From Adineta ricciae (lineage: Eukaryota; Rotifera; Eurotatoria; Adinetida; Adinetidae): DNA of 64,000 nucleotides. Shown piece by piece: positions 12,410-24,149 of the stretch (position 1 is the stretch's first letter; the number at the start of each line of letters is the position of its first letter). The notes under the pieces were generated by a model, which was not told the origin of the DNA, ran no database searches, and saw only the letters and a program-made list of their open reading frames with translations. The translations under genes were made by a program, and so were the position numbers. The stretch spans positions 1,178,001-1,242,000 of the forward strand of contig CAJNOJ010000002.1 of NCBI GenBank assembly GCA_905250025.1, written 5' to 3'.

Positions 12410-14699
12410 ATGGAGCATTCCGAACTTGTTCAAGATATGACGCTGTTAGAAAAGCTGACAGCACAAGAACGACTGAAACATGCCAAACGACAACGACAGA
12501 TTCAACTGGAAAATTGGATGAAACGTGAAAATGCATTGGAAAATCAGTCAACAGTGTCGAAGATTTCCACGAATGGAAGTCAAAAGAAATCTCGAAAGAA
12601 GAAGCTTTTAGTTCAATTTCCCGAAAACATCGTTATATTAGAAGGTAGATATAAGACATACCTTTCGACATTTTCTTTTTCGCGTCCTTTCATTCTCTTA
12701 ATTGTTAGACAAACAGTTATTCCACCTAAACAAACACTTCTCAACGAAAAATTTGTCAGATATTATTTTAATTTTTTTCCTCGGTCGCTTCATCTTGTCA
12801 AAATAAGATTTCGTTTTCATTTCTAAAGTATCTCGTCAAGTAGATCTTATCAAGCGTAATAAAAAGAAAATTCCTCCGTTTTTAACCACCTCGATTTTAT
12901 TGATTCGAAATTATTGCTTATTTCTTTTTTTGTTAAGCAACTGCTCGACAAGATGTCGATGAAGTTCGAAGTTTACTTCAATCAAGAAAATATTCTCCTA
13001 ACACAGCCAATGAAGATGGTCTCACACCGATCCATCAGTGCTCAATCGATAATAGCGATGCCATTTTACAACTACTGATCGAGTATGGCGGCGATGTTAA
13101 TGCAAAAGATCGAGATCTATGGACTCCGTTACACGCGGCAGGTAAAGATCACTGAACGTTTTTCTTTTCGGGTGACATTGAAAACAGAATTTGTTACTGA
13201 AACCTGTCCTTTCGCGTATGAACGACGTCGTATAATTGAGTAATTTCTTTCTTCATTAGCTACTTGTGGACATATGCAAATATGTAAAATCCTCATTGAA
13301 AATGGTGCTGAATTAATGGCATTAAATGCTGATGGTAATATGCCTTATGATATATGTGAAGATGAGCCAACGCTCACTTACATCGAAACTCAAATGGATC
13401 GAATTGGTATCACACAGGAAATGATTGATAATGCTCGTGCTCAAGTCGAAAATCAGATGTTACGTGATTTACAAAAATTAGTGAAAAAATCTTTATCATC
13501 GTCGCGTTCAATTGATGATATCTTGTCCTATAGAAATGACGAAGGTGCAACTCCACTTCATATTGCAAGTGCAAATGGTTATCAATCTGTAGTAAAATAT
13601 TTACTTGATCAGCACGTGTCACTTAATCTTCAAGATGCAGATGGATGGACACCTGTGCATGCTGCAGCATTTTGGTGTCTACAGCCAATCCTCAGTAAGA
13701 GAAATATATTAGCAAATAGAAATAGATATCTATGCTTTTGTTTTTCTAGCTCAATTAATTGAAGCTGGAGGTGACATTTATGAGAAAATTCCCGATGGTC
13801 GTACCGCAGTTGATCTATGCGAAGATCCTGAGATGCGCAATTACATGATTGACTCTCAAGAACAGTGTCTACGTAAACAAGAACGAGCAGCAGCTGAAGC
13901 AGCGGCTGCAGTCGCCGCAGCTGTTGCTCAAACTGAACAACAACCCCATACGAGTAATCTAGTGACCAATCGTCTGCAAGCTGGTATTAATTCAATTCCA
14001 AATGGTATTGTTTCTCGAACGGGTACCTTATACGAATCACGTTCTAGTATTTCTTCCCCGTACGGTAGCGGTTCATCATTAAATCGAACTAGTTCAATTC
14101 GTCGAGCATCACTGCGTAATAGTGAACGTGCAAAGAAATTGAACGAGAGTTTTCTTGATGTTTTACAAGCTCGAGACAAGATACAAGAGGATGTAGATGA
14201 ACATATACCGAACGCTGCGAATTCCAATGGAAATGCACCATCGAAAACAAGTACAAAAGAAGATCGTTCCAGTGTGTCGACTTTTGCCAATGATACGATC
14301 GTGCGCGACCAGCCAACTAATAATTCAACGAAAAGAACGAACATTCCTTCAGTTCCTGAACTGCCGTTAACACCTGTGAGAGTTCCACCGCCTTTAACAT
14401 TACCACAGACTACTGCAGATACGTTAAGTGATGTGAAACGACGACGTGAAGAACGACGTCGTATACTCAACGGTATTCCAGGCACATCATCGAATGTGTC
14501 CCCGGCAGCGAATATTACATCTCCATCGTTCCTTACTATTGATCTGAAAGATAAATTCAGTACAAAAGTGACGAATGGTGATCGTTTTATTGTGACAAAA
14601 GAGCCCACGGGGAACTATTCGTCAGAGAAATTTTTCGAAGTTCATGGTCATGTTTTAGATGAGAATCATGAGAAGCGAATCTGTTGTACAATTTTGTGA
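12410..14699 (+). CDS. Protein phosphatase 1 regulatory subunit 16-like (MYPT family) with ankyrin repeats and CaaX end
   Basis: Exons about 12410-12644, 12938-13141, 13260-13694 and 13750-14699. The N-terminus (LLEKLTAQERLKHAKRQRQ) matches the PPP1R16 start. Next comes KKKLLVQF at the place of the PP1-docking RVxF motif. Ankyrin repeats follow, with the family blocks VNAKDRDLWTPLHAA, NADGNMPYDICEDEPTLTYI, GATPLHIASANGYQSVVKYL and DGWTPVHAAAFW. The tail is Ser/Thr-rich and disordered, and ends CCTIL, a CaaX box whose last Leu favours geranylgeranylation, so membrane anchoring is expected as in PPP1R16A/B. It should target PP1 catalytic subunit to membranes. The intron at 12645-12937 (293 nt) is long for this window. 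The docking motif has two residues between Lys and Val, a slight departure from the consensus. Confidence 0.9.
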
Positions 14700-15163
14700 T
14701 GAAAATATTTGAAATATTCATCCGTCCAACTATCTTTATACATATACATAAATGAATATTGAGAAATTTGTTTTCATTTTAAATAATAATCGAAACCTGT
14801 GTTTCGCCTTTTTGCTTGTTGGTTTGTTTGAAAATGGAAAAAAACGTCAATCTCACTTTTTTTCCATTTTTCTTCCTTTTGCAATATTGGTGCTCTCGAA
14901 AGACGCTTTCTTACTGTGTTTGTTTTCCTTTCGATAACATGTTCTTTTTTGTTTACGGTTTTTCTTTTCCTATACATATATATATATATATATACACACA
15001 TGCATCGATTGTCAGAGGACGAATATCGAACATGCTTTCTTTGTCTAAGCTGATTTACAGAGATAATCATATTGCAACATATTCAATAATAACAAAAGAA
15101 GAGAAAAAAAGTACAAATTTATATATACAAAAAAAAGAGAATAGTTCGCGAGTGTGATTGAAG
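14700..15163. other. Spacer between convergent PPP1R16-like and calmodulin-like genes
   Basis: Two facing 3' untranslated regions with a TA microsatellite. Open frames here are low-complexity and unconvincing. Confidence 0.5.
14976..15000. repeat. TA/CA microsatellite
   Basis: Alternating TA repeats running into a short CA run, in the 3' flank of the PPP1R16-like gene. Confidence 0.85.
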
Positions 15164-16122
15164 TTATTTTGAGTATAAGATAGCTTTGAACTCTTCGTAA
15201 GATACTTTCCCATCATTATCTAAAGAATCAGCCTCAGCAATCATTTCTTTGACATCTTCCTAAAACAACAAACAAACGAATAATTCTCGGAATCTCTCGT
15301 TCCGTGATATGTATTTACTTCAGTGATGTGTTCACCAAGTCTTGATAGCATATCGTAAAGTTCTTCTTTATCGATGAAACCATCTTTGTTTTTATCAAAG
15401 ACCTAAACATCAAAAAGAAACTTTTGTAAAGCAATGGATAGATTTGAAACGAATCTACTTGGAAAACTAGATGGAGTTCTGTGTCATTATCGCATGTCGA
15501 TCGACGCCGTTTCATCATCGTTAGAAATTCATCAAAATCAACACAACCATTACCTAAATCAATAGAAAGTGACTTCGAATTTTCTTTCTCTCATAATAAT
15601 TAATTACCATTGGTATCAACTTTCGATATCACAGCTGAAATATCCTCTTCACTTGGTGTGTAGCCCAACGAATGCATCAATGACCGAATTTCATAATTGG
15701 ATATATTACCATCGCCATCTTTGTCCAGTAAAGAAAATGATTCTTCGAATACTAAAAGAAAGTAAACAAATCATCAAGGAATACTTTTCTGGAAGTAGCT
15801 TACCAGCTATCTGTTCTTCAGAAAATCCATGTACTTCACTCAATTCTCGACGGCTTTTGCCTGTTGTTGTCTAAAGAAAGATATACACACAATTAATTCA
15901 ATCTCACTCGAAGATTATAGTTCTAGTCATTAAAAGGACTCAAAGTGAACCTACGATGATCAAAAAAGCTTTTCTACTCGTTGTTATACTGCGTGGAATT
16001 GACGTATGATTAAAGGATATCGCATGATGATAATGTTGACTTGGCATAGATGTTATGGGCGTCCGATGACTATCTATAGCTACGTGGGGACTAGTCGAAG
16101 GAAATGTTGTAGTCTTATACAT
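15164..16122 (-). CDS. Calmodulin-like EF-hand protein with N-terminal extension and altered fourth EF hand
   Basis: Six exons on the minus strand, from ATG at 16122 to TAA at 15164-15166, about 225 residues. An extension of roughly 70-80 Ser/Thr/His-rich residues precedes a calmodulin fold (FEESFSLLDKDGDGNIS against calmodulin FKEAFSLFDKDGDGTIT). Loop 1 DKDGDGNISNYE, loop 2 DTNGNGCVDFDE and loop 3 DKNKDGFIDKEE are canonical 12-residue loops with Glu at position 12. Loop 4 reads DSLDNDGKVSYEE, one residue too long, so either Ser takes position 1 or the register slips. The junction between loops 1 and 2 (KVDTNGNG) is created by a splice. It is a calcium sensor by family; the partner is unknown. 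The extension and the changed fourth loop distinguish it from true calmodulin. Confidence 0.85.
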
Positions 16123-16935
16123 GTTCGGATCTATTTATGTATATTACGAATGCACATACAACCGAATTATTGTAAAAAGATGATCATAAAAATGAATTGT
16201 AATGCCATAAAATGGTTTTGTTCAGGAATTTTTTAACGATGATATTTCTTGACGAAGTTATATGGATTGTACGTGTGGACACCTTTCACCTCTGGCAGCT
16301 TCGAGTTACAAGTTATGGGATAAAAATATCACTTGATAACAATCAACTTCTGGTTATCAAACATGTAAAAGAAACTCTTCCTCTCTCTATTTTTTAGGTC
16401 TACATCGTCACCGGGTATCATAATGAAGTCTCTAATGCACTTGATTGATACCGTCGTGAAGTATAGTCATAAGCAAATAAACCGGAATTAGAATAACAGT
16501 GCGGCGGCGACGATGATGACGACAACAACAAAAACAACAATGGAACAGATCGTCTCATTTGAAAGAAAATTAATTCTCTATGAAGACGCACATAAACATC
16601 CGCATCTGTACGCTAAGTGCAAACTCCTCTTATGAAATCGAGAAGATAATATAATATCTCGGTCAACTTTTCCAGCAATAGCAGTTGATATAACAGTAGA
16701 GTCAGTTGATTCCAAATACGCTCAAAATATTTAGGAAAGACGCGTCACAAGTCAACGAGGTCATTACGTTGCTAAGTATATGTCATGACAGAGGCGACAG
16801 CAGTTCTTTTATCAACTCTCATTTGTCACCACGGTCGTTTATCTCAAGTCTGTTGAAGTCTATAATTGAATGATGTTTTTCTTTCGTTAGCCATTGTTTG
16901 TAACACGACGAATTATCAGATATTTCAACAAAGCT
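16123..16935. other. Spacer with no supported gene
   Basis: Lies between two minus-strand genes. Plus-strand open frames at 16006-16236 and 16212-16397 overlap the calmodulin-like first exon or are short and resemble nothing known. It probably holds the promoter of the calmodulin-like gene and the 3' flank of the gene ending at 16936. Confidence 0.4.
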
Positions 16936-17396
16936 TCAATCGTCGAGGAAAGAAGACTGTTTAACGGAAAACAAAAACGACAACTTACAATCATCCAGTC
17001 GTTTAGAACTTGAAGATTCGGAGATAAACAATAAGGATCATGAATAATAGGACGACGTTGTTGACTGTCGATAGTCAACGATTCGGAATGTCTTAGCGAT
17101 TGATCTTCTAAAAGGTTGGAATTCGAGGGGGATGAAGTACCCACGATACTTTCAGTCGTGTTTGTTGTTGTTGTTTGTCCATTTAAATGATTGCTTTGAT
17201 TCGAGGACGATAGCGATGACAATGATGACGATAATGATGATGCTGATGAAGAGCCTATTGTAAATGTTGCTGTACGTGATGTTCGCATAAGAAGAATATC
17301 ATCGGGAACAGCAAGATCAAGTTCTCCGATTGTCGTGAATGAATTCTCCGTGAACATATTGAATATGCAAGGTTTAGTATAATCAATGATGTTCAT
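16936..17396 (-). CDS. Hypothetical Ser/Thr-rich protein
   Basis: Minus-strand exon opening at an ATG at 17396 (an in-frame TTG lies two codons upstream). It reads through SFTTIGELDLAVPDDILLM, a Ser/Asn/Thr-rich middle, and DPYCLSPNLQVLNDWMI before a good GTAAGT donor near 16988. Joining to the acceptor near 16962 gives a short last exon SSFLDD and a TGA at 16936-16938, for about 140 residues. The DDILLMRTSRTATF segment looks conserved in style, but I do not recognise the family. It may be the last part of a longer gene that includes exons at 17.9-18.8 kb: an upstream AAAG at 17407-17410 keeps phase 0 with those exons. Confidence 0.4.
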
Positions 17397-17846
17397 TGAC
17401 AAATTTATCTTTGTTGACGAAAGAGTATCGATAATAAATAAGCGAAAGCGGATATCACCGCTCTATCAACAAAACTAGAATAACAGTTATCAAGCAACTA
17501 ATGCGACCGGTATAAAAATCAGCGTCTCGTTTCTCGTTTGATACTTCAACGTTGATTTCTAGTCTTGTTTGGCTCGATATACAACAGTGGTAATGAAATC
17601 AAATGAATTAGTTCGTAGAGTGATAGATAGAAACGAAGAGAAGAATATAGAGAACTGTTGAGAACCTTCGACACAGAATAGTTGCCCTTTCTTTGTTTTT
17701 TGTCTGATAGTACCAAACAGACATTCTTCTTTTGGTGTTTCACGGCGGGGAATAGCAGTGTCTTGTCAATAAATGTTATTTATATGTGTAGTCTCTTGTC
17801 AGTATCCTTACTATTTTCTGTCCTGATCTCATTATATGCAACGAAA

Positions 17847-18783
17847 AAAACACCATTAGAGATTAATGAATAAATGCTTCTTAATACTGATATACTTAAT
17901 CTAAAGTACAATAAATGATCATTTTCTTGGAAATAACAAACGCTGACTTCGAATTCCTTCGAGTACTTTCGAATATATCAGTTGTTACCTTGATAACATT
18001 GTCATATGAAAATGTCAACGACTGAAAGATAATATATTTAACGGTGACTGTACGATCAGGATCATGGAATTTCTTCGATATACTTACAGGCAGTGATTGC
18101 GGTGGCTGCATGAATCGCAATATCTGTATATCTGCTGGATATTATTGTATAAAACGAAATTGTATGTACGAAGAAGAAAAAAGACGGCAAAGCAATCAAG
18201 CAGAACTAGATTAGTATCACGTATCGAGTAGCCATCTTGATTGTACTTTATTATGCAGTCGTAGTTCAATCAGATAGGGAACGTCCTCGATATTGACCAC
18301 ACTCAGTATGAATGACGGTTTTGTCCAAGCAAAACCTTTGCGTTTTTTTACATTATCGAATGATAGAAACGAGTTTAATTCATAGTGGCTTTTTCTTTCG
18401 AGGATGCTTAAAATCTAAACTTGATCTCAAGGTTTTATTAATTCAATGCGATCGATCTTATATCGAGAATAACGCATTCGTAGTTTATGGAATACAATCC
18501 TTTGCTATTGATTGTAACTTACCATTGAACTTTAAATATAATCGATAATCTTCTGCAAGCATTTCATTTCTGTTGATAATATGTGGTACGATTATCCTTG
18601 TAAAACAAAGGTTTGACTATACTGTTTGATACTTACCAGCAGTTTTATTAAAGCCAATTTGGTTGTATCTTCACGAGTACGACTTTGCGTTTGATTTTTG
18701 TTTAACATATTTCGATGGTTTTCTAAATCAATAGCATTAAGAGCACTCTTCATAATCGATTTGTACTCGGCAAGCATCTGTTT
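17847..18783 (-). CDS. Poorly resolved multi-exon gene of unknown function
   Basis: Exon-like blocks with good splice sites, all in phase 0. One opens MLAEYKSIMKSALNAIDLEN and ends TKLALIKLL before GTAAGT at about 18637. One near 18350-18410 reads ILSILERKSHYELNS. One near 18086-18121 reads ILRFMQPPQSLP. One near 17990-18023 reads SLTFSYDNVIK. A possible end is KYISIKKHLFINL with a stop near 17850. A further block near 18540-18590 (NEMLAEDYRLYLKFN) has excellent splice signals but does not fit the phase. I recognise no family. These exons could also belong to the same gene as 16936-17396. Treat borders as tentative. Confidence 0.3.
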
Positions 18784-19010
18784 CGAAGATTAAACCGTTA
18801 ATTCTCTCCTTCCATCGATAATTAAGAGTTCGTATTTTGAGAGAAAGATGTTTCAGCAATTAGTTTATTAAGGAGCTTGTCGATAGAAAAGAATTTCCCA
18901 GTTGTCGATTGGGAATCATTCATGCAAAGAGACTCATTGTTTTCCTAATCAAAAGAAGAAAAAGAACATTGTTATTCTATTCGAAAAAAGACATTCATTT
19001 GCAAGTTATA

Positions 19011-22000
19011 ATGATCCAAAACTTGTGCGTCAAAATATTCATCATCTATTTATCATTCGGTCGATTTCTAAACGGGGATTTCATTTTCGATACAACAACC
19101 GTACCCGTAGATACTGCCGATGAGTATATCTCATCGACAACGAAACCTCCACATTTGACTGTGTTAGGTGCACTATCAAATGCAAACTCGATCGAAATTC
19201 TCAATCGGACAACGATGAAGTTAAGCAAAGATCTCATTATGTCATCTGAATCATTTATTCTCGATTCGAATGTATTATTAGCAATGTCCGAACTTTGTAG
19301 AGTCGGAGATGCATCTCACGCGAAAGTTATCATTACTGGCCAATCTGCTAACGATTTAGTGTTATCTGCTATCGCATATGTATCGGATTTTTACCATGTG
19401 CCATTGATAACAATTGGATCACGAGAAAATATCTTTTCCGATGAAGTAAAGATGATTGAATCAAGACAAAAGTCAATCGGTTTTTTACTATTTTAGAATT
19501 TATATGATCACATTATTCGATTAGCACCACCCTATTTCTACGAAGCTGATGCATGGTTCAGCATTATTCGTAAATTGAAATATACGAAGGTGGTTTTGAT
19601 TCATAGTCATGACGAAGAAAGTCGGATGGTTGCAGAGAGATTCCAATTGTTAACGGATGATTCTGAAATTCAAGTAAGTTGGAATAGGAAGAGAGAATAA
19701 AGATGGACTTATTAGTGTTTATTATCTATGACACATGTCTCTTCAATAACAGTCGAACCAAGTCAATAGATTATCTTAGAACAAATCGAAATCTGAGCAG
19801 TGATTGACTAAACATTAAATATGCAATAATTTACACTGACATCTCATTAAAAGTGCAGAAGAACATTGAGACCTTCTTTATATAGAACTTGGTGACAAAT
19901 AACGAATATTGAAAGATTGAAAGACATGTTGGTTTCAGATCGAACGAATTGAAGAATACCCTTCGACCCAAATGTTTACGTCATTAATATATAATTTAAC
20001 GATGAAGGATCATCTATCTGCTAGTGTATTCATCATTCATACAAAGTATACAACTAATCTTTCTGAATTAGCAGCAACAAGATACCCTAATCTTTGCAGA
20101 GAAGAAGATGTTGACTCGCTGTTAACAGACATCGCACGTTTACAACAAATGGAGAACTTTGTTTGGATTGTTAACGAACGTACATTGGTAACAAATAGTT
20201 CAGCGCTATTTGATGGTAGTTTTTTGCTCGAGTCCATTCCATAGCGTTATATTACATGTTAGGCATACTTGGAGTGAAATTGCATCACACGTTCAACGAA
20301 GAAAATCTTTTGATCGATGCAACTGAACTTATTATGAACACATTTATGAAATTTCGACAACATCCCGTCGCGTTTTGGTCAAATAAAACATCGGTTTTGA
20401 ATTGTTCATCTACAAAAGCTTGGCAATATGGAAACGAAGTTTATCAGTAAATACTTTGATCCATTTCTCGATTATCAGTTGATTTGTTATTTTTGTTGCA
20501 AGAGCATTCGTTCGTACAAGTGTTGAACAGGGTTTAACCGGGAATATTACGTTTAATAATGAAGGTGATCGAATTGAATCTTTATATGAAATAATTAATG
20601 TTCAATACGGAGATATGAAAGTCGTTGGTACCTATCGTTCGAATACAGTAAGTGCAATGAGCTCGAATCCGTATCGAAAAGAATTTTGTTAAATGATAAA
20701 TAAACACATATTAAATCTCTTTTCTTTCATTTTAGCGCAGTTGTACTACAAGCAGTATGTGTCGAGCAACTGTAAGTAGATTTATAGGAGAGAGAGAGAT
20801 ATGAGTATCTTCTTTTCCTTTATGTACAATTTATAGATTGAAACGACAGCATTGGTATTGAAAGAAGAAGAAATTATTTGGTCCAATGGATTAAATCGAA
20901 AACCTGATGGCATTCGTGCACGACGAAATGTTTCAGTTCGAAATTCATAACCATCTCTGAATTCAAATAGAACTTTCTTTGTTATTTAGGTTGTGACAAT
21001 CGAAGAAAAACCTTTTATATTTACGCGTCCGGGATATAACTGCGATCCGACATTCGAAGTGTATTGTCCACGTCTCAATTTGAATTGTGAGAAATCAACT
21101 ATAACTGACTAGAAATCATCAAATTTCATCGTTCATTTTAGCTACAGTTGAACAGATATATGATCAGTACTGTTGTTATGGTTATTGTATTGCCATGTTG
21201 CAAGAACTTTCGAAGAATCTCAGTTTTGTTTTCACTTTGTACTTGGTTCCGGATGGTAAATACGGAACATTCGAAAGAGTAAGCAGATGCAGAAAATTCA
21301 GTGTCTAGAACTTAATATCGATTTTGTTTCATCTAGGAAGGAAACGATACACAAAAACGATGGGATGGAATGATTCGTGAACTACTTAATCGCGGTGCTG
21401 ATATGATCGTCGCACCTTTAACAATGAGTCCCGAACGTGCGGAAGACATAGAATTTACCAAACCATTCAAGTATCACGGTATTACAGTTCTTGTACGAAA
21501 GGTAGTTTTAACAAGCTGAATTTCATTTCGACTTCTGATGGCGAAAGAGAATTATTTAGAATTTAGATGTATCAAATCTGAAATCATTCTTACAGCCGTT
21601 CAAAAATGCGCTATGGATGATGGTTTTGCTATCTGTTCACGTTGTAGCTGTTGTGCTTTATTTACTCGATCGATTTTCGCCAGATGAGCGTCGAATGATT
21701 TCTCGGAAGGTGAACGAAGATGAATTGAATTCATCAATTGACAATGACGACAAAGATGATGCATTGAATTTACCGCGCGCACTTTGGTTTACATGGGGTG
21801 TTCTTTTAAGTTCAGGAATCGGAGAAGGTAGACATTTTTGAGTGCAAACGAATTAAACGATTTGTCTGTTAGGCACACCGAGAAGTTTTTCTGCGCGTGT
21901 TCTTGGTATGGTTTGGGCAGGGTTCACAATGATTATGGTTGCTTCTTATACAGCTAATTTAGCTGCTTTCCTCGTGCTGGATCGACCTGAAGCAGGAATA

Positions 22001-23062
22001 TCGGGAATCAATGATGCACGAGTAAACTGGCTTCTTTAAATCGATCGGAATTTTATGCGAATCTCATTTATCTTTGAAGTTACGTAATCCTCAAGATGGT
22101 TTCACTTACGCAACGGTGAAAGGCTCATCGGTGGACATGTACTTCAAACGACAAGTTGGTATGTTGATCTAATAAAATAGATCGATCTCTTTCATCACCT
22201 AGTAGAATTTTCCACGATGTATCGTACTATGGAATCCAAAAATTATTTAACAGTTGAAGAAGCCATATCTGACGTGAAGAATAAGTACGAAAAGTGAAAA
22301 TATTCTTATGAATTCGTTTCTTGTAATACGTGTTCAGAAAATTGGATGCATTCTTTTGGGATTCACCAAGACTGGAGTATGAAGTAGCAAACGATTGTAA
22401 TCTGATCACTGCTGGCGAATTATTCGGACGGTCGAGTTATGGTATTGCGCTGAGAAAACAAGATCCGTGGATAAATCTTTTGTCTCATGCAATCCTGTCC
22501 TTTCATGAAAAAGGTTTCATGGAAAAACTTGATAACCAATGGATTTTTTCGAAAAAGTGAGTTGAAAACACCTGTCTGCAAAAAACAATCATTTCGGAGG
22601 GGAAACTTTAGTGAAGATTTATGTTTCGATCGCACATCGTCATCTCCAGCAACACTTGGACTTGACAATATGAGCGGTAAGAAGAAGTGTTTGTAATCTG
22701 ATGGTCCGCTACCAGAATAGTCTTCTTCTCTCAGGTGTATTCTATCTTGTCGTTGGTGGTATATTAGTTGGATTCATTCTGTTAATCGTTGAAGTTATAA
22801 TCAAACGACAGAAGGAACGGTTGGAACACAAAAGCGAAGTATCTCGAACAGCATTGATTCGATGGAAAAAGAAAGCCAAAGTAAGAATGAAACATCCCAG
22901 ATCAGTCGCCTTCAGCTTGTTTCTTCACAGGATCCAAAACGGCAACAACCTTCGATGTCATTTCAATCAAATAATCAACAACAGGAATACACACGAGACA
23001 ATATTTACAATGAACTTTTTCTGGATCCCAATGGTTGTCCCATAGCAGCAGATTTGTGTTGA
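19011..23062 (+). CDS. GRIN1: NMDA-type ionotropic glutamate receptor subunit 1 (GluN1)
   Basis: About 15 or more exons. The ATG at 19011 opens a signal peptide ([15 protein letters not shown] core), followed by the amino-terminal domain and ligand-binding domain ([20 protein letters not shown]). M1 is [17 protein letters not shown]. The pore loop is [13 protein letters not shown]3 is [17 protein letters not shown]2 contains [11 protein letters not shown] and [11 protein letters not shown], and M4 is [14 protein letters not shown]. Residues that bind the glycine co-agonist in GluN1 are present: P-L-T, the Arg of PER, Ser of GSS, and W-D. The S2 Cys (EDLC) is kept. A hand-placed 36-nt exon portion (from about 21565) restores [14 protein letters not shown] before M1. 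The pore Asn is replaced by Ser at 21809-21811. The C-tail is short, basic, then Gln/Asn-rich. GluN1 normally forms heterotetramers at excitatory synapses; no partner subunit lies in the window. Confidence 0.93.
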
Positions 23063-23084
23063 AGTCGACAGACTTTTTTGTACG

Positions 23085-23090
23085 AATAAA
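23085..23090 (+). terminator. Poly(A) signal AATAAA of the GluN1 gene
   Basis: Canonical hexamer 22 nt after the GluN1 stop codon. Confidence 0.5.
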
Positions 23091-23918
23091 ATTGAATTAT
23101 GTACTAATTTGTCACAATTAAAGATGAAACATTGAGTTAGTCTATGTTTAACTGACGATGTCAACCACTCGTAAGGTCATCATCGTCATCTAGCGGAAGA
23201 CAATTCGATGACGTAGATAAAATCAAAGTATGAGAACCATAGCCATGTCACTGTAGATGGTCGAAGGATAATTTCTACTATTCAACTGATATCTATGTCT
23301 ACTCTTGAGTCGAAAGAATCTCGACAAGAAGAATTGTTTCACAATATAGCCTTCGTTTTTCTTCAACATCTTGTCCTCCTTCTATTCTTCTTTCTCTTCT
23401 TTTCCCTTTCATCATCTGTGTAAGGGTGATATCAATCGGTACATAATATCGTCGTACTCAAGAACTAAACTAACCAACCGCCTACAATAAAGCCACCCCA
23501 TATATCATCATCATCATCTTCATCATTCTCATCATTGGTTGTGTCTCAATGTACCGTTTTTATGTTCTATACATGTGAGAGAATGTAAGTCGACTGATGC
23601 TGTCGTTCTGTCGTTCTAGAGAACTAAACCAGAGAGAGTTGTCATAATAGAACGAGAGATAGCGTCCATATCCACACGCGCACATACACATATACACGCG
23701 TGTATATATATAAATAGACATGCATGCATACATACATAGATCTCTCATCATTCGGTTGAAGGAGAGAACGTTGGCGGCGACCTCGAATATCATCGTTTGT
23801 CGCACGAGAGATTTCCAAGCCAGTTTTTTTTGTGCCTGTCGTCAAACTGACTGGCATGTTATAATTGTTATGAATCTTGCCGAAGAAATAGAGAACATAT
23901 ATCAAGACCCATAAAAAA

Positions 23919-23932
23919 GAGAGAGAGAGAGA
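23919..23932. repeat. GA dinucleotide tract
   Basis: Short uninterrupted GA repeat upstream of the large ORF at 24150. Confidence 0.7.
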
Positions 23933-24149
23933 AAGACAAGATCAGTGAACGACTATCAAAGCAAACAACTAATATATATATATACACATTCATGTACAAA
24001 CATCTACATGAGGAAGTCATTTGTTACGGTAGGTACAGGTCTGATNGATTCGGATGAGCGCCTATCATCCATCATTATTGTGCGATCAACCGTATTGACA
24101 CAAAAAGGAATAATCACTGTCTTTGTTATCTCCTCTTTGAAATCAAACA

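Larger units (their letters stand above)
23063..24149. other. Spacer between GluN1 and the large intronless ORF
   Basis: Contains the GluN1 3' end, CA/TA-rich and GA-rich tracts (for example 23919-23932), and one undetermined base at 24046. No gene is supported. Confidence 0.5.

Noticed and set aside
13928..14608. 226-codon minus-strand open frame
   Set aside because: Exact antisense shadow of the PPP1R16-like last exon, arising from its low-complexity composition.
16006..16397. Two plus-strand open frames of 76 and 61 codons
   Set aside because: The first is antisense to the calmodulin-like first exon; the second is short and unlike any protein known to me.
18542..18588. Exon-like block NEMLAEDYRLYLKFN on the minus strand
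   Set aside because: Good acceptor and donor, but reading phase disagrees with the neighbouring blocks; kept only as a comment in the tentative gene.
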